Shown here: piece after piece, positions 10,830-19,942 of the stretch
How positions within the stretch are numbered: the first letter of the stretch is position 1
Layout: each line of letters begins with the position of its first letter
Position numbers and translations under genes: made by a program
The notes under the pieces: model-generated
Database searches by the model: none
What the model was told of the DNA's origin: nothing
The model's input: only the letters and a program-made list of their open reading frames with translations
Assembly (NCBI GenBank): GCA_947170195.1
Contig: CAMVSS010000008.1
Location: forward strand, 1-34,883
Direction of reading: 5' to 3'
Source of the DNA: an uncultured Treponema sp.
Lineage (GTDB): Bacteria > Spirochaetota > Spirochaetia > Treponematales > Treponemataceae
Length of the DNA: 34,883 nt

Positions 10830-10930
10830 GGGAACTTCGAAAATGCGACGTTCTAACTCTTGCTATTTTCAAGAGTTAGAACTCGGCAGCACATTCGAAA
10901 AATCGCTGAAAGCGAGTTTTTCAAAGTGCC
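10830..10930. repeat. Intergenic palindrome family A copy with an inserted hairpin
   Basis: GGGAACTTCGAAAATGCGACG + perfect 12-bp hairpin TTCTAACTCTTG-CTATTTT-CAAGAGTTAGAA (10851-10881) + GCACATTCGAAAAATCGCTGAAAGCGAGTTTTTCAAAGTGCC (10889-10930); ends 1 nt from the stop of the minus gene. Confidence 0.75.
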
Positions 10931-10931
10931 A

Positions 10932-12977
10932 CTATTTCAGTTCAGGCTTGAAACCGAGGACAACTTCAGCCGTCGCATATTTTTTTGCCTCCGCATCTGT
11001 CATCTGAGGGCGTGAAGCATCTGCACCGGCTCCTGTATTCTTGTACTCACGGAAGAAACACTTCGCAGCCGTGTTTACGCTGTCCCAATCACCCCAGGCG
11101 ACTTTATCAACGATGTTGTCAATCTGACAGTGCTGGTAGACAGTCTTTGCAGGAACTCCATCGACAGTCGCAGAGCCGCCGGTCCAAGTTCCCCTTCCGA
11201 TCATTACTTTTTTTGTTGCGAGAGAAAGAGCATTAGCACCGGTTATGAGACAATTGTTGAATACAAAACCGTTCGCGTAGTCAGCGGTTGATTTGTATCC
11301 GGTATCAGGATTTGCAGCCGCCACGATGATGCATCCGGTCGGGTAGTTGTAGCTGTAAATCATACAATTGTCAAAGAACGCAGTCGCGCCGCCACAGATG
11401 TAGTCTCCGAAACCTTCAATGTAGCAATTCTTAGCGTAGATTCGTCCTGAACGCCAGTAGAGAGTGTCCTGCTGACCGAGGAAGAGACAGTTTTCGAGGT
11501 AGCAGCGGTCAACTCCCTTGAGGGCAAGAGTGATAGAACGCTTTTCCGAGCTTCCCCAGAGCGCATTCCATTCCGCACCTTTGTTGTAGAACGTGATGTT
11601 CACAGCGTTAAAGTAGCAGTTTGCCGGCGGATCCTGAGGAATTGAAACAGCACCGCCAACATTATCAGCACCCTTAGGCAGGAAGTTGACTTCCACGAGG
11701 AGGTTTCCGTCGATTGATCCGGTATCTGCCTCATATCCGTAAATGACAGTCTTGGCCGGATCAGTTCCAATCAGGCTGATTCCAGGTTTCGTAATCACAA
11801 GTTTTTCGTAATAGAAACCAGGAAGAATCTTGATTGCAGAATTCTCAGGAACGGCCGCGATTGCCTCAGCGATTGTCTTGTATGCGCCGTCCTTTCCTGT
11901 CGGCTCGACAGTTGCCGCAAACGCCATCTCCGGCACAACAGGCGTCGGATTGATGACTTTAGTTGAGTCAGCACGGGTAAACGGAAGTTTGTTCAGCTTG
12001 AGAGCCTTTCCTGTAATCGTTGAAGTGTCGTAGAACACAGGATCCTTTGAATTTACTTCCGGTCCCTGAATGTTGATTCCGGCAGGCTTTTTCGCAGGGC
12101 GTTTGCTCTCAGGCGGGCGATCGTTCGTGATTTTCGGATTCGAAACAAGGTCAGCCTTGAGCTTTTTTCCCATATCTTCGAGAGACATTCCGCTTACATC
12201 CTCGTCGATTACAGTGAGGAAATATGCGTAGCGGCCGAATGCGTTTGTCGAGCCGTCGTTGTCGCCGAATTCAAGATAATTTCCTTTTCCGAGCATCATG
12301 TCCCAGTTGAATTTTGACGTGTCGAATTCAGGATGATCAGGATTTGCGGCAAAATCAGTACGCTCGGCGCAGATGTCCGAGTGACGCTTTACGCCGTCGA
12401 TGAAGATTTCTGCCTTCATGTTCTGCGGACCGCCAGAAAGATCGAACACTATGCGGTAATCATGCCAGTCAGTTACGATGTCTCCCGGTCCCTCAGGAAG
12501 GCGGAGACGTGACATGCTCTTTGAGCCTTTTATCTGGTTTGAAGAATTGTGACGGATCAAAGTCTGCCATGCGCCGTTCTGAACGAATGCGTACAGGATG
12601 CCGTATGGGGTTGTCGGGCTGTCCGGGTCATAAGATCCCTGAGCCTTAAAAATCAGCGTGATGAGTTTTTCATTTCCGGTGAGCGGAAGCATGATAGCGT
12701 CCTGCTTGCCGTCAAGCGTGCTGAATCTCAAAACTTTTTTCTTGTTGATGTCAGCGTCGAGCAGAGAAAAGTGCTCTTCGTACGAATTTGAGACTTGCCA
12801 TCCGGCCTTGTTCAAATCTTTCAGAACATCTTTCGGACTTCCGTTTCCTGGAAGGTAAAGGTTCCAGCCGGAAACCGGCTTTAAATTACGCTTTATTTTT
12901 TTAGCAGCGGTAAATGCAGGCAGCGCGCATGATGCGGCAATAAGGGCTGCAAGCACGACCTTCAACGATTTTTTCAT
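10932..12977 (-). CDS. Secreted pectinesterase (CE8-like) with N-terminal LamG/concanavalin-like region
   Basis: Signal peptide MKKSLKVVLAALIAASCALPAFTA; TIAEAIAAVPENSAIKILPGFYYEKLVI, LFLGQQDTLYWRSGRIYAKNCYIEGFGDYICGGATAFFDNC, GRGTWTGG. Confidence 0.88.
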   Translation of the reverse strand: MKKSLKVVLAALIAASCALPAFTAAKKIKRNLKPVSGWNLYLPGNGSPKDVLKDLNKAGWQVSNSYEEHFSLLDADINKKKVLRFSTLDGKQDAIMLPLTGNEKLITLIFKAQGSYDPDSPTTPYGILYAFVQNGAWQTLIRHNSSNQIKGSKSMSRLRLPEGPGDIVTDWHDYRIVFDLSGGPQNMKAEIFIDGVKRHSDICAERTDFAANPDHPEFDTSKFNWDMMLGKGNYLEFGDNDGSTNAFGRYAYFLTVIDEDVSGMSLEDMGKKLKADLVSNPKITNDRPPESKRPAKKPAGINIQGPEVNSKDPVFYDTSTITGKALKLNKLPFTRADSTKVINPTPVVPEMAFAATVEPTGKDGAYKTIAEAIAAVPENSAIKILPGFYYEKLVITKPGISLIGTDPAKTVIYGYEADTGSIDGNLLVEVNFLPKGADNVGGAVSIPQDPPANCYFNAVNITFYNKGAEWNALWGSSEKRSITLALKGVDRCYLENCLFLGQQDTLYWRSGRIYAKNCYIEGFGDYICGGATAFFDNCMIYSYNYPTGCIIVAAANPDTGYKSTADYANGFVFNNCLITGANALSLATKKVMIGRGTWTGGSATVDGVPAKTVYQHCQIDNIVDKVAWGDWDSVNTAAKCFFREYKNTGAGADASRPQMTDAEAKKYATAEVVLGFKPELK

Positions 12978-13131
12978 TAAAATCCTCCTCCAAATTTTTA
13001 TGAAATCATTTTTATTGTAAATAGTATCGTTTTGATTGTCGAGTTCGAGCAGCGCGCAGAGTTAAAACGAATCAGACTATCTTTTGTCTTTTGAAGATTT
13101 CCATTAAGATTATTCGCAGAGGAAAAAAATC

Positions 13132-14631
13132 ATGGCAAAACCGCTTATCTGTCTTTGTCTGACAGGAAAAACGCTCGACGAAGATTTAAAAATTATTGAA
13201 CAGTACAAGCAGTACATCGATCTGGTTGAACTCCGGGTCGATTTTCTTGATGAAGACGAAAGGCTGAAAATCCGGGACTTTCCGACAAAAGCCGGATTCC
13301 CGTGCATTCTGACAATCCGACGTGTGATTGACGGCGGACAGTATGCGGACGGAGAAGCAGCCCGAACGACGCTCTTTGCGCGCGGACTTGCTTTTGCGAA
13401 CGAAGACTATTCAAAAAATTTTGCGTACGTTGACTTTGAGGAAGATTTTCACATTCCGAGCCTTCAGGATGCCGCTCTCGCTTACGGAACAAAAATCATC
13501 CGTTCGTACCACAACATGAAAGAGCCGGTAAAAAATATTGCGGAAAGGCTCAAGAAAATGAGCACGTCAAAATTCGAAATTCCGAAGATTGCGTTCATGC
13601 CGCATTCCCTCAGAGACGTAACCGATCTGTACATCGCGATGAAAGATTTCAAAAACAGCGATCAGATTATCTGCGCAATGGGTCCGATAGGTCTTCCGAC
13701 ACGAATTCTGGCAGAAAGATTCAATTCATTCCTCACCTACACTTCGCCTGCCGAACTTATTGATAATCTCAGGGATATCGGGCACGTGGATCCAAAAACT
13801 CTCGATACGCTTTATCACTTCCACAAAATCGATGATTTTACGAAGCTTTTCGGAATCACAGGCTGGCCGTTGAAATACACTTCAAGTCCTAAGATTCACA
13901 ACGAGGGTTTCGCAAAAACAAATCAGAATGCTGTATACATTCCGTTCAAGGCGGAGAGCGCAGATGACGCTTTTGACTTCGCTGAAAATCTCGGCATAAA
14001 AGGATTTTCTGTCACAATTCCGCACAAAGAGAATATCATCAAGGATTTAAAGCTTGTCGACAGAAAGGTCGAGCTGATCGGAGCATGCAACACAGTAATC
14101 AACAAACACGGAATCTGGACAGGCTACAACACTGACTGCGACGGATTCGCAAGGGCGCTTCTCGAATTCACAGGGCTGCAGGACCTCAAAAAGCTGAAAA
14201 TTTCCATTATTGGAGCCGGAGGAGCGGCAAAAGCCGTTGCCTATGCTGTAAAATCCCTCGGTGGAAAAGCCTGCGTGTTCAACAGAACTCTTTCAAAAGC
14301 ACGCGACATAGCTGAAAAATACGGCTTCGACTACGAATTCCTTTCGCTGAGCGGAGTCACCAAAATGTCGCGATACAACGACATAATCGTCCAGACAACT
14401 TCTATAGGAATGGGGTCAAAGGACAAATCAAACGAACGAAATGATCCTATCTGGTTCTACGAATTTGCCGGAACAGAGATGGTTTACGACATCGTTTATG
14501 AACCAGAGGAAACACCGATGCTCGTCCGCGCAAAAAAGGCGGGCTGTCGAATTCACAACGGATTTACGATGCTGAAATATCAGGGAGAAGAGCAATTCAA
14601 ACTTTTTACAGAGGTATACAAAAATGACTGA
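13132..14631 (+). CDS. Bifunctional 3-dehydroquinate dehydratase (type I) / shikimate dehydrogenase fusion
   Basis: N-term: VELRVDFLDE..IIRSYHNM..KIAFMPHSLRDV (AroD). C-term: FGITGWPLKYTSSPKIHNEGF..GYNTDCDGF..IIGAGGAAKAVAYAV (AroE). Confidence 0.93.
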   Translation: MAKPLICLCLTGKTLDEDLKIIEQYKQYIDLVELRVDFLDEDERLKIRDFPTKAGFPCILTIRRVIDGGQYADGEAARTTLFARGLAFANEDYSKNFAYVDFEEDFHIPSLQDAALAYGTKIIRSYHNMKEPVKNIAERLKKMSTSKFEIPKIAFMPHSLRDVTDLYIAMKDFKNSDQIICAMGPIGLPTRILAERFNSFLTYTSPAELIDNLRDIGHVDPKTLDTLYHFHKIDDFTKLFGITGWPLKYTSSPKIHNEGFAKTNQNAVYIPFKAESADDAFDFAENLGIKGFSVTIPHKENIIKDLKLVDRKVELIGACNTVINKHGIWTGYNTDCDGFARALLEFTGLQDLKKLKISIIGAGGAAKAVAYAVKSLGGKACVFNRTLSKARDIAEKYGFDYEFLSLSGVTKMSRYNDIIVQTTSIGMGSKDKSNERNDPIWFYEFAGTEMVYDIVYEPEETPMLVRAKKAGCRIHNGFTMLKYQGEEQFKLFTEVYKND

Positions 14632-15346
14632 ACTAAATCAAAAAGAGCAGAAAGTGCTCGCCGCTACGACTGCGATCGACACTTTAATCAATCAGAAAAA
14701 AATTTTCTCAGGAATGAAAATTGGTCTCGGAACAGGCAGTACGGCTCTTCCAGCTGTAAAACGCCTCGCGGAGCGCATTGCTGACGGAACTCTTGAAGAT
14801 ATAAAAGCTGTTGTCACCAGCTTCCAGACAGAAAATTACTGCAAGGATCTCGGAATCCCTGTATACACGCTCAACGACCGCGCGATTGACGGCGAGCTGG
14901 ACCTTGCGATCGACGGAGCTGATGAAATCGACCCTAAAAACAATCTGATTAAAGGCGGCGGAGCTGCACATCTCCTTGAAAAAATCGTTGAATACAATGC
15001 AAAGGAACTCGTGATCGTTGCCGATGAATCAAAAGCGGTTCCTCACATGGGAACAAAATTCCCGCTTCCTGTCGAAATCATAGGCGGAGCACGCCGCTCT
15101 GTAGAAAAAAAGCTGAACGCGATGGGAGCAACCTGTGTGCTCAGAGAGGGTGTGCGCAAGTGCGGTCCGGTAATCACCGACAACGGCAATCAGATTCTTG
15201 ACTGCACATGGCAGAATCCGGTCGATCCTGCAAAAATGGAAGAAGAAATAACAAAAATCGTCGGAGTGGTTGAGGTAGGTTTCTTTACAAAACTGCGACC
15301 GACCGCTTTCATTGCCCACGCTGACGGAAAAGTCGAGATCAGATAG
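14624..15346 (+). CDS. rpiA: Ribose-5-phosphate isomerase A
   Basis: GLGTGSTALPAVKRLAERI, DLAIDGADEIDPKNNLIKGGGAAHLLEKIV, HMGTKFPLPVEI; overlaps the upstream stop by 8 nt. Confidence 0.95.
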   Translation: MTELNQKEQKVLAATTAIDTLINQKKIFSGMKIGLGTGSTALPAVKRLAERIADGTLEDIKAVVTSFQTENYCKDLGIPVYTLNDRAIDGELDLAIDGADEIDPKNNLIKGGGAAHLLEKIVEYNAKELVIVADESKAVPHMGTKFPLPVEIIGGARRSVEKKLNAMGATCVLREGVRKCGPVITDNGNQILDCTWQNPVDPAKMEEEITKIVGVVEVGFFTKLRPTAFIAHADGKVEIR

Positions 15347-15348
15347 AA

Positions 15349-15399
15349 AATTGAGGCTGTTTCGAAAGTCAAGACGGACTTTTGAAACTCGCTCAATTT
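15349..15399. repeat. Intergenic palindrome family B copy
   Basis: AAATTGAGGCTGTTTCGAAAGTCAAGACGGACTTTTGAAACTCGCTCAATTT; immediately 3' of the rpiA stop. Confidence 0.75.
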
Positions 15400-15400
15400 G

Positions 15401-15445
15401 TGAGGGAAAACGAAACTCTTTCGCAAAAGGTTTCTTTTTCCCTCA
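15401..15445. terminator. Second hairpin between convergent rpiA and era
   Basis: TGAGGGAAAACGAAAC...GGTTTCTTTTTCCCTCA inverted repeat. Confidence 0.55.
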
Positions 15446-15467
15446 CGCACCTTTTTTCTTCCAAAGG

Positions 15468-16412
15468 CTACTTCAGAAGTCTGTCGAGGGTGTTATCTTT
15501 CTGACGCCAGTTCTTGTCGACTTTTACCTGCAAATCGAGGTCAATCTTATAATCAAATATTTTGCGCAGCTGTTTCATGCTTTCAAGCCTGATGGTTTTT
15601 ATCATCTGCGCGCCTTTTCCGATTACTATGCCTTTCTGACTTTCTTTTTCGACGCAGAGAAATGCGCGGCACCACATTTTGCTAGGCGTTCGCATCTCCA
15701 TGTCGGCAATCTGGACATAAACCGAATGAGGAACTTCCTGCTCCAATCTGTTAATCGCCTGCTCGCGAATGACTTCCGCAATTCTGAAATCAACTTCCTG
15801 ATCCGTATAGAATTCCTCTGAATACAAGTGAGGTCCTTCCTCAGCCATGTCATACAAAGCCTTGAGGACTTCGTTGATGCCCCTGTCTTCCTTTGCGGAC
15901 ATTTCCAAGATACGGTTTTCCGGAACATCCGGAAGGTTTGATTTTATGAATTTTCTTGCGTGATCCTTGATGGCGCGGCTTTCGTCGATTTTGTTGAGCG
16001 CGATGACGAGCTTTTCCTGATGTTTTTCCAGAAGCTCAGCGATCAGCCGCTCTTCCTCCGCACATGTTCGCGTAGAATCTATTATATAGAGGATAAGATC
16101 AGAATTTTCGAGCTGGTCGGCGACGATGTTCCTCATGCGGAGGTTCATTTTTTTCTCAGAGTCGTGATATCCGGGCGTGTCGATAAAGACAAGCTGCCCG
16201 TAAGAAGTGTTCACAATTCCACGGATTGCGTTTCGCGTCGTCTGAGGCATTGCGCTTACGATCGAGACAGGCTCACCAGCCGCCGTGTTCAGAAAAGTAG
16301 ATTTTCCGGCAGACGGTCGCCCAATAATCGTAACGAGCGCTGTCTTAGGACCTACCGGTGGCTGCTCCGGGAGCGGTGCTTCAGTATTTTCAGTCAGTTT
16401 TTCTTCTGCCAT
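15468..16412 (-). CDS. era: GTPase Era
   Basis: GRPSAGKSTFLN, DTPGYHD, NKID; C-terminal KH region EKESQKGIVIGKGAQMIKTIRLESMKQLRKIF. Confidence 0.93.
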   Translation of the reverse strand: MAEEKLTENTEAPLPEQPPVGPKTALVTIIGRPSAGKSTFLNTAAGEPVSIVSAMPQTTRNAIRGIVNTSYGQLVFIDTPGYHDSEKKMNLRMRNIVADQLENSDLILYIIDSTRTCAEEERLIAELLEKHQEKLVIALNKIDESRAIKDHARKFIKSNLPDVPENRILEMSAKEDRGINEVLKALYDMAEEGPHLYSEEFYTDQEVDFRIAEVIREQAINRLEQEVPHSVYVQIADMEMRTPSKMWCRAFLCVEKESQKGIVIGKGAQMIKTIRLESMKQLRKIFDYKIDLDLQVKVDKNWRQKDNTLDRLLK

Positions 16413-16423
16413 ACAAATTTCCC

Positions 16424-18508
16424 TTATACCCTGAACATCAGATCGATGTAGCTCGGGTACGGCTTGTATTTTTCTCCAAGGATTGGCTCAATCTCGTCCG
16501 CTATTTTTCGTGTCAGTTCCATCTGTGGAATTACCTTGTCGGCATAAGCACGGGCCTGAGCCGCAACGTCTTCGATTTTTTCAGCATCGGCATGAATGCG
16601 CGCAAGTTTCTTCGCCTCAGCGTCGAGCTTGTCTGCGAGAGAACTGATTTCCTTGAGCACGTTTACCTGAGCCGAACATTTTGCCCCGGAAACGATTCCC
16701 ATTACCTTTGCTGCGCTGTCGGCAACATCGTTCATGAAAGTATAGCTTGCCGGAAGAATGTCGCGGTAAATCATGTCGAGCATAGTGTTTGCTTCGATGT
16801 TGAGCGTCTTTGAGTATTTTTCGAGCTTGATTTCATGATGGCTTCGCATCTCAACTTCGGTATAGACACCATACTTGCTGAACATTTCGATGTTCTGCTT
16901 GTCGAGATAGTGTTCCATTGCGTCAGGGAGTGTCTTGAGGTTCATCAATCCGCGTTTTTCAGCCTCTTTTACCCATTCATCATCGTAGCCGTTTCCATTG
17001 AAGATGATCTTCTTGTGCTCTTTTATGGTCTTCTTGATGAGTTTCTGCAAATCTTCGTTCAAATCTTTTGAGCCTTCAAGCTTTGAGGCAAATTCATCGA
17101 GTGTCTCCGCAACAATCGTGTTGAGGACGACGTTCGGGCCGGAGATTGAAAGCGAAGAACCGAGCGAACGGAATTCGAATTTGTTTCCTGTGAATGCAAA
17201 CGGAGATGTTCTGTTTCGGTCTGTCGTATCTTTTGGAATTCCAGGCAAGACAGAAACGCCGATCTTCATCTTTTCCTTTGATTTCTGAGAGTAAGGAGTT
17301 CCGTTTTCGATTGAGTCGAGTACGGCCTGCAATTCATCACCGATAAACATCGAGATAATTGCCGGAGGTGCTTCGTTTGCTCCGAGTCGGTGATCGTTTC
17401 CTGCGGACGCGACGCTGTCCCGCAGCAAATCCTGATGCTTGTCAACGGCCTGAATGACCGCCATCAGGAAGAGAATGAACTGGGCATTTTCGCGCGGAGT
17501 TTCTCCCGGTTCGAGAAGGTTGAATCCGTCGTCCGTGCTCATGGACCAGTTGTTGTGCTTTCCGCTTCCGTTTACGCCTTCGAACGGCTTTTCCGCAAGG
17601 AGACAGTACAGGCCGTGCTTTAGCGCAACCTGCTTCATAAGCTGCATCGTGAGCTGGTTCTGGTCCGCGCTCAGGTTCGTGGTGGCAAAAATTGGAGCCA
17701 TCTCGTGCTGAGCCGGAGCGACTTCGTTGTGCTTTGTCTTGCTCAAGATTCCGAGCTTCCATAGCTCGGTGTCCAAATCAGCCATGAACTCGGCGATGCG
17801 CGGCTTGATTGAGCCGTAATAGTGGTCGTCCATTTCCTGACCTTTAGGCGGCATCGAGCCGAAAAGCGTTCTTCCAGTGAAGATTAAATCTTTTCTCTGT
17901 TCCCAGAGTTTTTTGTCGATTAAGAAATATTCCTGTTCCGGACCTACAGTTGTGACGACACGTTTTGCGCTTGTGTTGCCAAAAAGTCGGAGTATTCTGA
18001 GAGCCTGCTTGTTGAGGACCTCCATTGAACGGAGAAGCGGCGTTTTTTTGTCGAGTGATTCACCTGTGTAAGAGCAGAATGCGGTCGGAATGTAGAGCGA
18101 GCCGTCCTTAATGAACGCGTAGCTGGTCGGATCCCACGCGGTGTAGCCGCGAGCTTCGAATGTAGCACGGAGTCCGCCGCTCGGGAAAGACGAGCCGTCA
18201 ACCTCGCCCTTTACAAGCTCCTTTCCGCTGAATTCCATGATCACACCGGATCCGTTCGGAGAAATGAAGCTGTCATGCTTTTCGGCAGTAAGTCCGTTGA
18301 GCGGCTGGAACCAGTGCGTAAAGTGAGTCGCTCCCTTTTCGACAGCCCAGTCTTTCATGGCGTTTGCGACGACGTTTGCAACCTCAAGTTCCAGCGGAGA
18401 GCCTTGCTGGATTGTTTTTTTGAGTGATTTATACGTTTCCTTAGGGAGACGTGCTCTCATCACATCGTCATTAAAAACCATGCTTCCGAAAATTTCTGGT
18501 ACGGACAT
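16424..18508 (-). CDS. glnN: Glutamine synthetase type III (GSIII)
   Basis: About 694 aa; [66 protein letters not shown] track starts at 18520; the GGAG inside that first ATG codon context favours ATG at 18508. Confidence 0.9.
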   Translation of the reverse strand: MSVPEIFGSMVFNDDVMRARLPKETYKSLKKTIQQGSPLELEVANVVANAMKDWAVEKGATHFTHWFQPLNGLTAEKHDSFISPNGSGVIMEFSGKELVKGEVDGSSFPSGGLRATFEARGYTAWDPTSYAFIKDGSLYIPTAFCSYTGESLDKKTPLLRSMEVLNKQALRILRLFGNTSAKRVVTTVGPEQEYFLIDKKLWEQRKDLIFTGRTLFGSMPPKGQEMDDHYYGSIKPRIAEFMADLDTELWKLGILSKTKHNEVAPAQHEMAPIFATTNLSADQNQLTMQLMKQVALKHGLYCLLAEKPFEGVNGSGKHNNWSMSTDDGFNLLEPGETPRENAQFILFLMAVIQAVDKHQDLLRDSVASAGNDHRLGANEAPPAIISMFIGDELQAVLDSIENGTPYSQKSKEKMKIGVSVLPGIPKDTTDRNRTSPFAFTGNKFEFRSLGSSLSISGPNVVLNTIVAETLDEFASKLEGSKDLNEDLQKLIKKTIKEHKKIIFNGNGYDDEWVKEAEKRGLMNLKTLPDAMEHYLDKQNIEMFSKYGVYTEVEMRSHHEIKLEKYSKTLNIEANTMLDMIYRDILPASYTFMNDVADSAAKVMGIVSGAKCSAQVNVLKEISSLADKLDAEAKKLARIHADAEKIEDVAAQARAYADKVIPQMELTRKIADEIEPILGEKYKPYPSYIDLMFRV

Positions 18509-18535
18509 TTTATGCTCCATTTTTTATTAATATGG

Positions 18536-18594
18536 ACACCGCATGGATGCGGTGTAAGATTAATTAGGACCAAAATTACAGGAGGTGATTTTGG
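18536..18594. repeat. Two adjacent hairpins (array Z)
   Basis: ACACCGC-ATGGAT-GCGGTGT (18536-18555) and CCAAAATTAC-AGGAG-GTGATTTTGG (18570-18594), between hisA-I-E and glnN. Confidence 0.85.
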
Positions 18595-18597
18595 CTC

Positions 18598-19899
18598 TTA
18601 TTTTTCTTTGTGTCTCTTATCAAGCTCGTTATAGACATCCTGCCATGTGACGCCCTCTTTATATAGAAGAACGCTCACGAAATAGAGCAGGTCGGCAGCT
18701 TCCCATACGACATCTTCTTTTGACTCAGCTTCATCGCAAAGTTCTTCCGCCTCTTCCATAACCTTTTCCCTGACACGCTTTGCATCAAGGGTTGCCGTGT
18801 AACTTCCCGGCTTCGGATTTGCAAATCTTTCTGCAATCGTGCCATACAACCGCTCAAGATTTGATTTTGCGTCAGCTTCCGAACCGAAACATGTGTAGCT
18901 TCCTGTATGGCACACGCCTCCGTGCGGAAGAACCGTCGCCAGAACAGTGTCGCGGTCGCAGTCAGCGCGCATCTTTATAAGCTCAAGGAAGTGTCCGCTT
19001 GTCTCGCCCTTTGTCCAGAGAGTGTTACGAGTGCGGCTGAAGAAAGTAAGTTTTCCAGTTTCAAATGATTTTTCGAAAGCAGCCTTGTTTGAATACCCGA
19101 GCATCAAAACTTCGCCTGCCGGACTTTGTGCGATTACAGGAATCATTCCATTTACTTTTTCAAAATCAAGACAACTGATGAATGCATCCTGAAGATTTAC
19201 TTTGCCCGTATACAGAGCCATTCCAAGCTGAACATCGCATCCGAGCTTTTCAAGCTCAGCGATCTGCTCGACGGTGTTTACTCCGCCCGCAACAACCACG
19301 CGACAGGTAACTGATTTTCTAAGTTCTTCGCAGGCCTTCATGTCAGTTCCCTGCATGCAACCTTCTTTTTCGACGCAGGTAAAAAGAAGCTCGGAACAGT
19401 ATTCTTCCGCCTCACGTGCACCTGTAATAAGAGGAACATTCAGAGTTTCTGTCCAGCCTTTTACAGCGATTTTTCCGTTGATGGAATCCACTGAAATTAT
19501 TATTCGCTGCCTGCCGATTGTTTTAACAAGCTCTTCCAGAAATTCTTTGTTGAGAACTGACTGACCCGGCTTCGGATCAGGATTCCATGCAGCCGAACCG
19601 ATTATTACTTTTTCTGCGCCAAGGGAAATCAATTCCCTGGCTTTTTTTGCCGTACGGATTCCACCGCCGACACGAACGTTTCCATGACGAAGCAAATGTT
19701 TTAAGAGAGCAGTATTTTTTGTATTTCCTTTTTCGTCTGTGTTGCGCAACGCCTGATCAAGGTCGATGATTGCAACTTCACCATACTTGTTGAATTCAGA
19801 AATCAAAGAATCAGCATCATCACGCTGGATAACAAGCTCTTTGCCGTTTTTAAGCTGGACTACGTGTCCGTCCTTCATGTCAATAGAAGCGATAACCAT
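18598..19899 (-). CDS. HisA-HisI-HisE fusion (ProFAR isomerase-like / PRA cyclohydrolase / PRA-PP pyrophosphohydrolase)
   Basis: HisA: IASIDMKDGHVVQL, VRVGGGIRTAKKARELISLGAEKVIIGSAAW, SVDSINGKIAVKGW. HisI: VLMLGYSNKAAFEKSFETGKLTFFSRTRNTLWTKGETSGH..DCDRDTVLATVLPHGGVCHTG. HisE: VREKVMEEAEELCDEAESKEDVVWEAADLLYF. ORF track starts at a TTG (19935); ATG at 19899. Confidence 0.9.
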   Translation of the reverse strand: MVIASIDMKDGHVVQLKNGKELVIQRDDADSLISEFNKYGEVAIIDLDQALRNTDEKGNTKNTALLKHLLRHGNVRVGGGIRTAKKARELISLGAEKVIIGSAAWNPDPKPGQSVLNKEFLEELVKTIGRQRIIISVDSINGKIAVKGWTETLNVPLITGAREAEEYCSELLFTCVEKEGCMQGTDMKACEELRKSVTCRVVVAGGVNTVEQIAELEKLGCDVQLGMALYTGKVNLQDAFISCLDFEKVNGMIPVIAQSPAGEVLMLGYSNKAAFEKSFETGKLTFFSRTRNTLWTKGETSGHFLELIKMRADCDRDTVLATVLPHGGVCHTGSYTCFGSEADAKSNLERLYGTIAERFANPKPGSYTATLDAKRVREKVMEEAEELCDEAESKEDVVWEAADLLYFVSVLLYKEGVTWQDVYNELDKRHKEK

Positions 19900-19906
19900 G
19901 GATGCA

Positions 19907-19935
19907 ATTATATCAAAATGATGTATAATATACAA
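19907..19935 (-). promoter_or_regulatory. Candidate promoter of the hisA-I-E gene (leaderless spacing)
   Basis: Minus strand: TTGTAT - 17 nt - TATAAT, 7 nt before ATG at 19899. A plus-strand TATAAT (19924-19929) overlaps it. Confidence 0.5.
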
Positions 19936-19942
19936 ATAAGTA

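Noticed and set aside
18591-18650. 19-codon plus ORF (TTG start) after a perfect SD AGGAGGTGAT
   Set aside because: SD lies within a palindrome and the ORF overlaps hisE antisense; insufficient evidence for a real small protein.
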